NCBI GenBank assembly: GCA_000622025.1
Contig: JHWU01000008.1
Span: 62,001 to 126,000 of the forward strand
DNA length: 64,000 nt
Direction of reading: 5' to 3'
DNA from: Lachnospiraceae bacterium AD3010
GTDB lineage: Bacteria; Bacillota; Clostridia; Lachnospirales; Lachnospiraceae
The notes below the pieces were generated by a model. That model worked only from the letters and a program-made list of their open reading frames with translations. It ran no database searches and was not told the origin of the DNA. The translations under genes and the position numbers were made by a program. Shown here piece by piece: positions 16,934-25,847 of this stretch (the first letter of the stretch is position 1; the number at the start of each line of letters is the position of its first letter).

Positions 16934-16954
16934 GTATCTATTCTGAATAGATAC
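16934..16954. promoter_or_regulatory. 21-bp palindromic operator candidate
   Basis: GTATCTATTC and GAATAGATAC are perfect inverted 10-mers around a single T. It lies in the 5' leader between the -10 at 16902 and the ribosome site GAGGAG at 16955. The single-base spacer disfavours an RNA hairpin and favours a DNA-binding dimer. The same half-site is at 3206-3240. Confidence 0.65.
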
Positions 16955-16969
16955 GAGGAGTTTTCTGTT

Positions 16970-18526
16970 ATGAAGAAGTTTGCGTTTCTTTTTGTGCTGC
17001 CTGTTATCATCGCGGCTTTGTCGGGTTGCAGCGGTTTCCTTACAGGATATGATGATCTGCCTGCAGACTCGGATCTCAGGTCCGAGGAAGTAAAGGAAGT
17101 AATACCTCCGGGAGCCCTGCCGGGAAATGTCTTTTTAAATATTTCGGCTATTACTCTTGATGAGCCTGTCATAAATCTTCATGCCCTGACACGGGACGAA
17201 GCGAGAAAAAAGATAAGTGACAGCTATGATTTTTCCCTCTGTGTTGATAACGGAAATCCCGATATGGAAGCCTTCAGGGATTATTCTCTGTCCGCTGACA
17301 GTGCTGAAGGAAGCAGGAGATCCTTTGATCCCGATACCGTATCCGAGGATATTATTTCCGCATCTTCAGATATTGTGGGGGAGGAAAGCTATGAGCTTCC
17401 CGATATTATTTCGGATGAGGCGGATAAGCTGATTAATGAGATCTATGATGAGCATATGAACGATAAGCCCGGTTCCGAGTTCAGCTACAGTCTTGAGCTC
17501 CCTCAAGACGAGTACTCCGAGTTTTACGCCAAGCTTATCCATGACGCCTGGAGCTCCGATGCTGCGGTAAACGTGATCACAGCCTTTGACAGGGACAGTA
17601 ATGAATTCCTTTTCGGCGGCGGACATGAGGGCTATGAGGTGGATCTTGAAAAGCTCGCCGGGGCCATAAGGGAACGCTTTGAAAAACGGGATTTCACCGG
17701 CGATATAGTGGCAGAGGGAGATACCTTCACCGTATCAGCAGATGAATTGAAGGACAGATATCAGGAGCTTTCATCATTTGAGACTCATACCACAAATGTA
17801 GCCGTTAGAAACAAAAACGTGTCTTTAGCCGCAGATTCCATTAACGGAACCATCGTAAAGCCGGGTGAAGAATTCTCCTATAACGGCACGGTTGGAAAGC
17901 GTACAAAGGACAAGGGCTACGGGGAGGCCGGAGCATACCTTAACGGTGAAGTGGTACAGGAGATAGGCGGCGGAGTCTGCCAGGTTTCAACAACGCTTTA
18001 CAATGCGGTGTTCCGTGCGGGATTACAGAGTACGGAAAGGACCAGCCATACCTTTGCCCCGAGCTATGTGACACCCGGACTTGATGCGACAGTTTCCTGG
18101 GGCGGTCCTGATTATAAATTTGTCAATAATTCCCCCTACCCTGTGGGCATAAAGGCTCATTACGAGAACAGGAAGGTAAAGGTATCCATATTCGGAGTTC
18201 CTATTCTTCCCGAGGGTGAAAAATGGGATCTTGTCTCAAATAAGACAGCTACGCTCGGTGTTCCCGCTCCCGTCTATATTTCCTCAGGGAAGGCAGACAG
18301 CGGCTCTGCGGGCAGTATCTGGGAAGCATACAAGGTTGTCTATAAGGACGGAGAGGAGAGCGCAAGGGTATTTGACCACAAATCAAAATATGTGGGCCAT
18401 ACCCCCAGGATCTATGTGAATCCGCTTGTACCGGAGGGTATGACTCCGGACGAGTATAATGCAGCCATGGCTGCTCTTGCACTGCAGGCGGCTCAGGCTC
18501 AGCTGCAACCACAGCCACCGCAGTAG
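16970..18526 (+). CDS. VanW-family lipoprotein
   Basis: A secreted, membrane-anchored protein. The signal peptide ends with the lipobox LSGC (Cys about residue 21). The middle contains a peptidoglycan-binding-type (PG_binding_4-like) region ending near 260. A VanW domain follows, marked by GTIVKPGEEFSYNGTVGKR and EIGGGVCQVSTTLYNA. The C-terminal tail is Ala/Gln/Pro-rich. VanW proteins occur widely in Firmicutes and some vancomycin-resistance clusters, but no enzymatic role is established. No van genes are nearby, so this is not a resistance cluster. GAGGAG precedes the ATG, and the palindromic site above may control it. Confidence 0.9.
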   Translation: MKKFAFLFVLPVIIAALSGCSGFLTGYDDLPADSDLRSEEVKEVIPPGALPGNVFLNISAITLDEPVINLHALTRDEARKKISDSYDFSLCVDNGNPDMEAFRDYSLSADSAEGSRRSFDPDTVSEDIISASSDIVGEESYELPDIISDEADKLINEIYDEHMNDKPGSEFSYSLELPQDEYSEFYAKLIHDAWSSDAAVNVITAFDRDSNEFLFGGGHEGYEVDLEKLAGAIRERFEKRDFTGDIVAEGDTFTVSADELKDRYQELSSFETHTTNVAVRNKNVSLAADSINGTIVKPGEEFSYNGTVGKRTKDKGYGEAGAYLNGEVVQEIGGGVCQVSTTLYNAVFRAGLQSTERTSHTFAPSYVTPGLDATVSWGGPDYKFVNNSPYPVGIKAHYENRKVKVSIFGVPILPEGEKWDLVSNKTATLGVPAPVYISSGKADSGSAGSIWEAYKVVYKDGEESARVFDHKSKYVGHTPRIYVNPLVPEGMTPDEYNAAMAALALQAAQAQLQPQPPQ

Positions 18527-18551
18527 TCGTTAATTATTTATAGGTTACAGT

Positions 18552-21500
18552 ATGGCAGACTGGCTTACAACCATCGGAAATAATAAGGATTTTATCTGTA
18601 ACGGCATCTCTGCAATGCCGGGGGGATTCTTTGTCTACCGCGCAGACTATGATAAGGAGGAGATATTATACGCAAATAAGGCGTTGCTCCGTATCTTTGA
18701 ATGTGATACGGAGGAAGAGTTTATGGAGCTCACCGGAGGCTCTTTTAAGGGCCTGGTTCTTGATGATGATTATGCTCATATAGAAAAGAGCATAAAAAAT
18801 CAGATAGAAAAAAGTGAGAATAAATTAGATGAGGTCACCTACAGGATAAGGACCCGCTCCGGACAGATCAAGTATATTGAGGACTTCGGGAGCTATGTTG
18901 AGGATCCGGTGGAGGGACCTCTTTTCTATGTTTTCGTATCAGACCCCCAGGATAAGATAGATCCTGTCACCGGACTCCCAAACAGGAAGGCGTTTTTTCA
19001 ATCTGTTGAAAAGCGCTTAACAGAGCTTAACGGAGAAGGCTTTCCCGAGATCGTTGCCTTTGACCTTAACGGTATGAAGGGCTTCAATTCGAAGTACGGC
19101 TTTAAGGAGGGAGACAGACTTTTACGCTCCTTCGGGGATATCCTTAGGATCAACTTCGGGAGTGAATTCTGCTCGAGATTCGGGGAGGATCATTTCTGTG
19201 CCTACTGCGACCAGGGAGGTGCGGAGGATATCTTAAGCGATGTCATCGATTCCTTCCAGAATAACAGGGACGGCAGGACCCTTCCCGTAAAGATCGGTAT
19301 CACGACCTACGATAAGGATATTTCTGTATTTGACCACTACGAGAGAGCCCGTCTCGCCTGTCAGACCCAGAAGAAGTTCTACGGGTCCAGCATAGGCTAC
19401 TATGACGACTCTATGACAAAGGATTTCTCGAAGAATGAGTATATATTGAGCCATATTGATATGGCGATTGCGAATGGCTGGATAAAGGTGTTTTTACAGC
19501 CTGTGGTCCGTACCCTTACCGGACAGGTTTGCAGCGGAGAAGCACTTACACGCTGGATAGATCCGGAATACGGCTTTATCTCCCCCGGGGATTTTGTGCC
19601 CCTACTTGAAAGCGCCGGTCTTTCCTATAAGCTTGATACCTATATGGTAGAGAAGGTTACGGAGATCCTCAATAACGAAATAAAAGAGGGCAAAAACCCG
19701 GTTCCCGTTTCCGTTAACCTTTCCAGAACGGATTTTCTATACTGTGATCCGGTACAGATCATTGTGGAGGCACTGGACCGGTATAATCTGAGCCGTTCCC
19801 TTATCTGCGTGGAAATAACGGAGAGCGCATTCACCGAACAGCCTGAATACATTAAGGATGCGATTGAACGCTTTCATTATGAAGGGATAGAGGTCTGGAT
19901 GGACGACTTCGGCAGCGGATATTCCTCCCTTAATGTCTTAAAGGACTTTGATTTTGACGAAATAAAGATAGATATGGCCTTTCTCCGTAATTTTGGGGAT
20001 AAATCCAGGATAATCGTGACAAAGGTCGTACAGATGGCAAAGGAACTCGGCATCCATACCCTGGCGGAAGGCGTGGAGACCCTTGAGCATGTGGAATTCT
20101 TACGTAATATCGGCTGTGAAAAGATACAGGGCTATTACTATGCGAAGCCGATGGCATATTCGGAGCAGATAAACAATCTAGAAAGTCAGGGCTTTAATTT
20201 TGAGAATAAGGAAATTGCTTCTGTATATGAAAAGACCGGGCTTGTTAATCTTGCAACCACTCTTTCAAGAGGGCTTTTCTTCTACCAGAACGGTAAGTTT
20301 AATCCGATATTCCTGAATGATACATATATCCAGACCATTGCGAGAACCGGAATGACCTCGGATGAGATCATCGAAAAAAATATGAACACAGTAAAATCCC
20401 GTATAAGTAAGCAGTTTCGGGATCTGGCCGAAAGGGCTGTTAAGAGTAAACAGACCGAGCGCATGACCTTTGTTCTAAGGAATCAGTATTACCATTATTC
20501 CTTTAAGGACGTGGCTGATTCCCGGTCCGGAAGCATGCTGCTTGCTTCGATCGACAGATTTGTTTTTGAAGAGCAGGAATCCCGGGCAGCACTTGACGAC
20601 ATCTTAAGGAATATCAGTCTGGTCTACGACAGTATTTATATCATTGATCTTGATGATGATTCCAGGACCGTCATCTCTTCGAGTCTCGCAAATGAGGCTG
20701 TGGGTGATGTGGTATACGGTCTAAAAAGCTTTTATTCCACTTACTGTACCCGTGAGATCTACCCTGATGATTTAAAGCGCTGGCAGGACAATTTAAGGAA
20801 AGACGGTATTTTCGGGATCTTCAATAAGAGCGGAAAGGGGATCTTTGCTGATGCGGTAAGGATGAAGGATGTGAACGGTAATTTTACCTGGATAGACTTT
20901 ACCGTGATCCATATTCCCGAATCAGACGGGAAGCGCTTCCTTCTCTGTGTTCGTCCCTCGGTTCTTGAGTTCCAGCCGGATCTTGCCGAGGTTGCCACAA
21001 ATGCAAGAATTGATACGGATGCCATGAATCCTGATTCCGATCTTATCCGCTCGATGGTGGAGGCCTCCGATATCAGGATCTTCTGGAAGGACACCGAGAG
21101 ACGCTATGTGGGCGCCAGTAAGGCATTTTTGGAGTATTACGGCCTTGATTCAATAGATGAGATCAAGGGAAAGACCGATGAGGAGCTTGGCTGGTTTGTA
21201 AATGACAGCTACTCCGAAAGCTATGAGAAAAATGTGATAAAGCGCGGCCGGGTGGTCAAAAATTCCGTGGACAGCGTTTTGATCGACGGGGTGCTCAGAA
21301 ATATCCTTATGACCAGATTCCCGGTCCATACCAAAGGAAAGATATCCGGTCTTATGGGCTATATGATAGATCTTGATTTTGACGTGGAGGCGGAGGACGG
21401 AGTTGCCAAGGGCATGCTGAGGGATCCGGTAACGGGACTTATGAATATGCAGGGCCAGATGCTTTCACTCATAAGTCTTTATGACAATTTCCTTAAAAAC

Positions 21501-21881
21501 AATGAGGATTTTGCCAGCATCGCCATAGAGGTCAAGCGCTTTAACGATATCATCAAGGATTACGGCAGCGAGGTGGCGGATGATCTTATAAGGATGGTCG
21601 GTATAAAGATATTGAATGCTTACGGAAGGAATGCGATCATCTCAAGGATCTACGGTTGCACCTTTACTGTGATCCTGAAGAATGTGACCGGGGAGAGGGT
21701 CATCACACTTTCCGAAAAATGTATGGATTCCATAAACGGGATACATGAAATAGACAACAGGCAGTGCAGGATCAAGGCCGTTTACGGGGCTGCTTTCGGT
21801 TCGGAGCGTGATACGGTCCAGGATATCGCTGAGCTTGCCAGACTGCGTATGAAGGGGGAGTGGATACCGCTGTCATCCTGA
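18552..21881 (+). CDS. Multidomain EAL phosphodiesterase with two degenerate GGDEF domains
   Basis: A 1109-aa soluble c-di-GMP protein. Order: PAS (about 20-135), GGDEF-like (about 138-285) with the signature reduced to FGEDHF, EAL (about 295-545), a PAS-rich middle (about 560-950), and a second GGDEF-like domain (about 955-1105) in which the signature is IYGCTF. The EAL domain keeps GEALTRW, VEITESAF, MDDFGSGYSSL, AEGVET and QGYYYAKP, so c-di-GMP hydrolysis is likely. The flanking GGDEF domains probably act as GTP sensors or dimerisation units. The last codons and the stop come from a REP-like repeat (TGTCATCCTGAGCG). Confidence 0.9.
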   Translation: MADWLTTIGNNKDFICNGISAMPGGFFVYRADYDKEEILYANKALLRIFECDTEEEFMELTGGSFKGLVLDDDYAHIEKSIKNQIEKSENKLDEVTYRIRTRSGQIKYIEDFGSYVEDPVEGPLFYVFVSDPQDKIDPVTGLPNRKAFFQSVEKRLTELNGEGFPEIVAFDLNGMKGFNSKYGFKEGDRLLRSFGDILRINFGSEFCSRFGEDHFCAYCDQGGAEDILSDVIDSFQNNRDGRTLPVKIGITTYDKDISVFDHYERARLACQTQKKFYGSSIGYYDDSMTKDFSKNEYILSHIDMAIANGWIKVFLQPVVRTLTGQVCSGEALTRWIDPEYGFISPGDFVPLLESAGLSYKLDTYMVEKVTEILNNEIKEGKNPVPVSVNLSRTDFLYCDPVQIIVEALDRYNLSRSLICVEITESAFTEQPEYIKDAIERFHYEGIEVWMDDFGSGYSSLNVLKDFDFDEIKIDMAFLRNFGDKSRIIVTKVVQMAKELGIHTLAEGVETLEHVEFLRNIGCEKIQGYYYAKPMAYSEQINNLESQGFNFENKEIASVYEKTGLVNLATTLSRGLFFYQNGKFNPIFLNDTYIQTIARTGMTSDEIIEKNMNTVKSRISKQFRDLAERAVKSKQTERMTFVLRNQYYHYSFKDVADSRSGSMLLASIDRFVFEEQESRAALDDILRNISLVYDSIYIIDLDDDSRTVISSSLANEAVGDVVYGLKSFYSTYCTREIYPDDLKRWQDNLRKDGIFGIFNKSGKGIFADAVRMKDVNGNFTWIDFTVIHIPESDGKRFLLCVRPSVLEFQPDLAEVATNARIDTDAMNPDSDLIRSMVEASDIRIFWKDTERRYVGASKAFLEYYGLDSIDEIKGKTDEELGWFVNDSYSESYEKNVIKRGRVVKNSVDSVLIDGVLRNILMTRFPVHTKGKISGLMGYMIDLDFDVEAEDGVAKGMLRDPVTGLMNMQGQMLSLISLYDNFLKNNEDFASIAIEVKRFNDIIKDYGSEVADDLIRMVGIKILNAYGRNAIISRIYGCTFTVILKNVTGERVITLSEKCMDSINGIHEIDNRQCRIKAVYGAAFGSERDTVQDIAELARLRMKGEWIPLSS

Positions 21882-21897
21882 GCGTCAGCGAAGGATC
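21872..21897. repeat. REP-like repeat unit spanning a stop codon
   Basis: GTCATCCTGAGCG followed by GCGAAGGATC is one unit of the dispersed GTCATTCTGAGCG-GCGAAGAATC family. The TGA within it is the stop codon of the EAL gene. Confidence 0.7.
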
Positions 21898-21899
21898 TT

Positions 21900-22277
21900 T
21901 CACCGCTTTGTTATCCTGCAGACAACATAGTTCATTTCATCCCTGAAGAAGTTAACGACCTCCTCCATAGCCGACTTCACATCCGAAAGCTCACCGGTGA
22001 TGATAAGGGTTCCGGTCTTTCTGTCCGCCTCTCCCAGATAGATATTCCCGCTTTTTACCGCAATATCCGATGCTATTACTGCCGACTCGGGCGGAGTAAG
22101 ATTCATTATACCTATGGCTGAGCTGGTGTAATCGACCTGGGGATTTAAGCCGAGCTTCTGGTAAATTACCGGTGAGGGTCCGCCCATTATATGCGCGAAG
22201 GTGATCTCTCTTCCCGCAACGGTCTCCTGTACTATCCTCATTCTCTCTGTTTCACTTGTGTTATTCATTATTTCCAT
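21900..22277 (-). CDS. EutS-like bacterial microcompartment shell protein, orphan
   Basis: A 125-aa BMC-domain protein. Family features include AGREITFAHIMGGPS, AIGIMNLTPPESAVIASDIA, GEADRKTGTLIITGE and the ending VVCRITKR, which resemble EutS hexamers (QVTLAHxxA, AIGIxxLTPxExA, VxGxVD). EutS is a bent hexamer of ethanolamine and propanediol compartment shells. No other shell protein, signature enzyme or encapsulation peptide gene is present in the window, so it may join a compartment encoded elsewhere or work differently. GAAAGGAAGGG precedes the ATG, and an extended -10 lies 66 nt upstream. It converges on the EAL gene. Confidence 0.85.
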   Translation of the reverse strand: MEIMNNTSETERMRIVQETVAGREITFAHIMGGPSPVIYQKLGLNPQVDYTSSAIGIMNLTPPESAVIASDIAVKSGNIYLGEADRKTGTLIITGELSDVKSAMEEVVNFFRDEMNYVVCRITKR

Positions 22278-22342
22278 CTATTCTGCCCTTCCTTTCAGGG
22301 GTTTAAATTATCTTATTTGATGTCTTCGGTTTTTCCCGGATG

Positions 22343-22348
22343 ATTATA
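22343..22348 (-). promoter_or_regulatory. Extended -10 of the EutS-like gene
   Basis: On the minus strand TGG-TATAAT is a full consensus -10 with TGn extension. It is 65 nt before ATG 22277. No clear -35. Confidence 0.55.
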
Positions 22349-22479
22349 CCATAATCGGAGACCTTTACCGACATACTCTTTAAATATATTCAAAAAAAGT
22401 TTAAAATACAGAGAGCAAAAGAGCCCTTGATCGCCAGCTCTTTCATATTTTCAAACCTTCGGGAAAAAAGGAGAGGGAT

Positions 22480-23283
22480 ATGTATAAAACAGTTGAGATT
22501 GATGATATTTTCGGTATATCCAGTCTTCTTACAGAACAGAGATTCAGGCCGGACCTTAATAGGTACAGGTCACTGAAGATCTACAGGGGAATGCCAAATG
22601 CCGCCTTTAAGATAGTCACCTCACTCAGGCGTAACTGTAAGGATAAAAGGCGGCAGCTGGAGCCTGCCATTTTATCCAATTTCACGAAGTACGCGGCTCT
22701 TGAGGATCCATCCATAGAAACAAGTGTCTGGAGGCAGATGATACTTGGACAGCACCATGGTCTTCCAACGAGACTCCTTGACTGGTCCTTTTCGCCCCTT
22801 ACCAGCCTGCACTTTGCAATGAGTGAGAATGACCTTGAGAAAATGGATAAACATGATTCGGTTGTATGGAGTATTGATGTTGATGAGCTCCACGAGAAGC
22901 TTCCGGAAAAGTACCAGAACATAATGAAAAAGGAGCAGACCACGGTTTTTTCCCTGAAAATGCTGCAGGAAGCCTGTGAGGGTCCTCTTGAATATGATGA
23001 GGATATGGAGGGAAAGGCCATGCTTATAGTAGAGCCTCCCTCTATAGAGCAGAGGATAATTAACCAGTATTCCTTTTTTTCCATCGTGCCCTATGAGATG
23101 GATGATGTGGAAGCCTTTCTTAAGGAACACACAAATAAGACCGTGCGATATGTGATAAAGAAGGAGATACGCTGGCAGGTTCGTGATCTTCTGGACCAGT
23201 TAAATATCAGCGAAAGGATAGTGTACCCGGGGCTTGACGGGCTTTCGGAGTGGCTTGCCCGCCACTATTACGTGAAGGGCTGA
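22480..23283 (+). CDS. FRG-domain protein
   Basis: A 267-aa soluble protein with an FRG domain, named for its Phe-Arg-Gly motif. Seen: IYRGMPNAAFKIVTSLRRN near residue 28 and the strong signature GQHHGLPTRLLDWSFSPLTSLHFA near residues 90-115. The second half (from about 150) has family-like hydrophobic blocks such as RIINQYSFFSI. FRG proteins are widespread, often in accessory regions beside nucleases or toxins, and their biochemical function was unclear to my knowledge. AAAGGAGAGGG precedes ATG 22480. The next gene, a predicted nuclease, begins 71 nt downstream and probably shares the transcript. Confidence 0.85.
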   Translation: MYKTVEIDDIFGISSLLTEQRFRPDLNRYRSLKIYRGMPNAAFKIVTSLRRNCKDKRRQLEPAILSNFTKYAALEDPSIETSVWRQMILGQHHGLPTRLLDWSFSPLTSLHFAMSENDLEKMDKHDSVVWSIDVDELHEKLPEKYQNIMKKEQTTVFSLKMLQEACEGPLEYDEDMEGKAMLIVEPPSIEQRIINQYSFFSIVPYEMDDVEAFLKEHTNKTVRYVIKKEIRWQVRDLLDQLNISERIVYPGLDGLSEWLARHYYVKG

Positions 23284-23354
23284 TAAATAATTAAAAAAAG
23301 CAGCCGCTTTCTGAAATGCAGGTGACTGGTGAAATCCGGGACGAGGACTTTAAA

Positions 23355-23999
23355 ATGCTTTACGATAAGGACATAAGAGAGCCGCTTTTTGACTTTCTGG
23401 AGGAGAAATTCGGAAAGATAAGGATACTGGAAGAAAAGATGACAGGCAGAGCCCGGGCCGATGTTCTTATGATAATGCCGGACAGGCTTTGCGGTATTGA
23501 GATAAAAAGTGACGCAGACAGCTATACTAGACTTGAGAGACAGGTAAAAAACTACGATCTTTATTATGACTGCAATATGGTGGCAGTAGGTTCCAGGCAC
23601 GCTTCACATATTGAGGAGCATGTTCCATCCTACTGGGGGATCATCACAATAGATGAGACAGAAAAGGGAGCTGATTTCTATATTTTAAGGCCCTTCGGCA
23701 AAAACCCGAATGTGACCGTAGAAAACAAGCTGAATATATTATGGAGGCCGGAGCTTGCACATATCCAGACACTTAACGATATGCCGGGGTATAAGAATAA
23801 GAGTAAAGCTTTTGTCCGGGAAAAGATACTTTTATCGGTGAAATACGATCTCTTAAATAAGCAGATCTCCGAAGAGCTTTTTGAAAGGGACTACAATACT
23901 ATCGCTGAAAGGATTAACGAATACAGGAAAGGGATCAATCAGAAGCCGAGGAGGAAACGTAGAAAGACGAAATATAATAAGTCATCCGGAACACGATGA
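23355..23999 (+). CDS. sce7726-family protein, PD-(D/E)XK nuclease-like
   Basis: Begins MLYDKDIREPLFDFLEE, as in sce7726 proteins. A restriction-nuclease-like core follows: RADVLMI supplies the Asp and GIEIKSDADS the E-x-K, with RLERQVKNYDLYYD behind it. This matches D-(x)n-E-x-K catalysis. The C-terminal 25 residues are strongly basic (KPRRKRRKTKY), which would suit nucleic-acid binding. ATG 23355 is preferred because GAGG lies 8 nt upstream and homologues start here. An in-frame ATG at 23316 would add 13 residues but has no ribosome site. Pairing with an FRG gene suggests a nucleic-acid-directed accessory module; no target is known. Confidence 0.8.
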   Translation: MLYDKDIREPLFDFLEEKFGKIRILEEKMTGRARADVLMIMPDRLCGIEIKSDADSYTRLERQVKNYDLYYDCNMVAVGSRHASHIEEHVPSYWGIITIDETEKGADFYILRPFGKNPNVTVENKLNILWRPELAHIQTLNDMPGYKNKSKAFVREKILLSVKYDLLNKQISEELFERDYNTIAERINEYRKGINQKPRRKRRKTKYNKSSGTR

Positions 24000-24090
24000 T
24001 TGTATACAGTATCCGTTCAATTGTCTGTCAAAAAATACAGTTTTATCAAGTTATGTCTACAGAAATATGTATATTTTGTCGATATTATGA

Positions 24091-24096
24091 TATAAT
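24091..24096 (+). promoter_or_regulatory. Extended -10 of the chemoreceptor gene
   Basis: TGA-TATAAT, about 95 nt before the start codon. The -35 position is poor. A sigma-D-like GTCGATAT is nearby (24078-24085) but lacks a matching TAAA element at the right distance. Confidence 0.5.
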
Positions 24097-24191
24097 GATC
24101 CAAAGTCACGGATGACCGGCAGATAAGAGGGGGATCTGCTGCGGAACCGAAGAGGAATGGTTTCAAAAATATAAGAGAGAGGTAATAGTTT

Positions 24192-25847
24192 ATGAAAAAA
24201 GGTAAAGCAAGGTTAGGGATCAAGTTTCAGCTCGTTATGCAGGCAGCACTGCCGCTTCTTATCGTGGGAATCGCCATACTCACCATAATGAGTGTTTCAA
24301 TGAAGACTTCGCTGGAGGATAAGACACTGGAAAGCCTGAAGGCTGCCGCTATACTTTACGGGGATTACGGTGTTCTCCAGAAGGGAGAAGAGGGTGACAA
24401 TTCAATAGAGGATCATATGAAGAAGGAAACCGGCTATGACTATACCTGGTTCAAGAACGGAAAGAGATATGCTACCTCTGTTGTGAAGGCTGACGGATCA
24501 AGACCGATAGGTACTCCTGCAGCTGACGAAGTAATTGAAGCCGTAATGAATAAAAAACAGATATACACCTCCAAAAAAACGGATGTGGCCGGAAGTGCAT
24601 ATTTCGTTGCTTATGTACCCATCATCAATGAGGACGGCTCTGTAGATATGGCCTTTACCGGTGAGCCCAGAGAGCTTGTCGAGAGTATGATCACAGGCGC
24701 TATTATCAGGGTTGTGGTCATTGGGATAATCCTTTCAATAATAGCACTGGTTATAATTTATTTCCTTTCAGACAAGCTTGCCGATGTTGTCAAGGTGAAC
24801 CTGGAAGCTATAGAACACCTTGAGAACGGTGAATTTGTAAAAGCTGAAAAGTATCTTAACAGGAATGATGAGCTGGGTGACATGATAAGGGATACCAATA
24901 ACGTTATTGATACGCTGCAGGGCATTGTGGAAGATATCAAGCGTGAAGCTCAGAGTGTTGGTACTTCAAGTTCAACTCTGGCAGATGCGGCATCACAGAT
25001 GTCCCTTACCACGGACGGAGTTTCCACTGCGGTCAATGAAATGGCAAACGGTGCCACACAGCAGGCTCAGGATATTCAGTCAGCTACAGAGAATGTCGGA
25101 AGCATGGGTGAATCGATAGCATCCGTTACCGATAGTGCGGGAACCCTTTCAAAGACTGTGGATTCCATGAACCAGACATCCAAGGAGTCTGCCGCTGCTC
25201 TTGAAACCCTTGTTAAGGCTTCCGATGAGATGGCAGCATCCGTTGCTTCCATTACCGAGAAGATACAGGCTACACGTTCTGCTGTTGACGAGATCAATTC
25301 CAAGGTTGATGCGATCAATAATATAGCGGCACAGACCAACCTCCTTTCACTTAACGCTTCCATAGAGGCAGCGAGAGCAGGAGAGGCCGGAAGAGGCTTT
25401 GCTGTTGTAGCTGATGAGATAAGACAGCTTGCAGATGATTCCGCGAATTCCGCAAAGGAGATCCGCGAGACCATGGAGAAGCTTATTACCGATTCCGGTG
25501 CTGCAGTTGAAGAAGCGGCTGTGGTTCAGGAATCCGTTAAGAACCAGAAGGAGATCATGGAGAAGACCACAGTTGCCATTGACGATCTTCTTCAGGGCAT
25601 AACCACTACCGTAAGCGAGGTACAGGGTATTGCAAATTATGCGCAGGCCTGTGACAGCTCCAAAGCCGGTGTTATCGATGCTATGAGCGGTCTTTCCGCA
25701 GTATCGGAGCAGAACGCCGCCAGCTCACAGCAGACCTCCGCTTCCGTTGAAGAGCTTAACGCAACTGTGATCACCCTTGCGGAATCCGCAGATGAGCTGA
25801 AGAGTATTGCTGAACAGCTGAATAAGAATATAAGCTTCTTCAAATAA
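24192..25847 (+). CDS. Methyl-accepting chemotaxis protein
   Basis: A membrane chemoreceptor of 551 aa. A short basic N-terminus is followed by membrane helix 1 (about 13-33), an extracellular sensor of about 135 residues with a single-Cache-like pattern ([21 protein letters not shown]), membrane helix 2 (about 172-197), HAMP, and a cytoplasmic coiled coil. The conserved hairpin tip reads [20 protein letters not shown] followed by [15 protein letters not shown]. It would signal through CheA/CheW. The ligand is unknown. GAGAGAGG lies before the start. yfbR begins directly after its stop. Confidence 0.95.
   Translation: MKKGKARLGIKFQLVMQAALPLLIVGIAILTIMSVSMKTSLEDKTLESLKAAAILYGDYGVLQKGEEGDNSIEDHMKKETGYDYTWFKNGKRYATSVVKADGSRPIGTPAADEVIEAVMNKKQIYTSKKTDVAGSAYFVAYVPIINEDGSVDMAFTGEPRELVESMITGAIIRVVVIGIILSIIALVIIYFLSDKLADVVKVNLEAIEHLENGEFVKAEKYLNRNDELGDMIRDTNNVIDTLQGIVEDIKREAQSVGTSSSTLADAASQMSLTTDGVSTAVNEMANGATQQAQDIQSATENVGSMGESIASVTDSAGTLSKTVDSMNQTSKESAAALETLVKASDEMAASVASITEKIQATRSAVDEINSKVDAINNIAAQTNLLSLNASIEAARAGEAGRGFAVVADEIRQLADDSANSAKEIRETMEKLITDSGAAVEEAAVVQESVKNQKEIMEKTTVAIDDLLQGITTTVSEVQGIANYAQACDSSKAGVIDAMSGLSAVSEQNAASSQQTSASVEELNATVITLAESADELKSIAEQLNKNISFFK

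Noticed and set aside
16970-18526. Vancomycin-resistance gene
   Set aside because: VanW-domain lipoproteins are common in Firmicutes outside van clusters, and no vanHAX, vanRS or other resistance genes are present.
24060-24096. Sigma-D (flagellar) promoter before the chemoreceptor
   Set aside because: GTCGATAT resembles the -10, but no TAAA-like -35 lies 15-16 nt upstream; an extended sigma-A -10 fits better.
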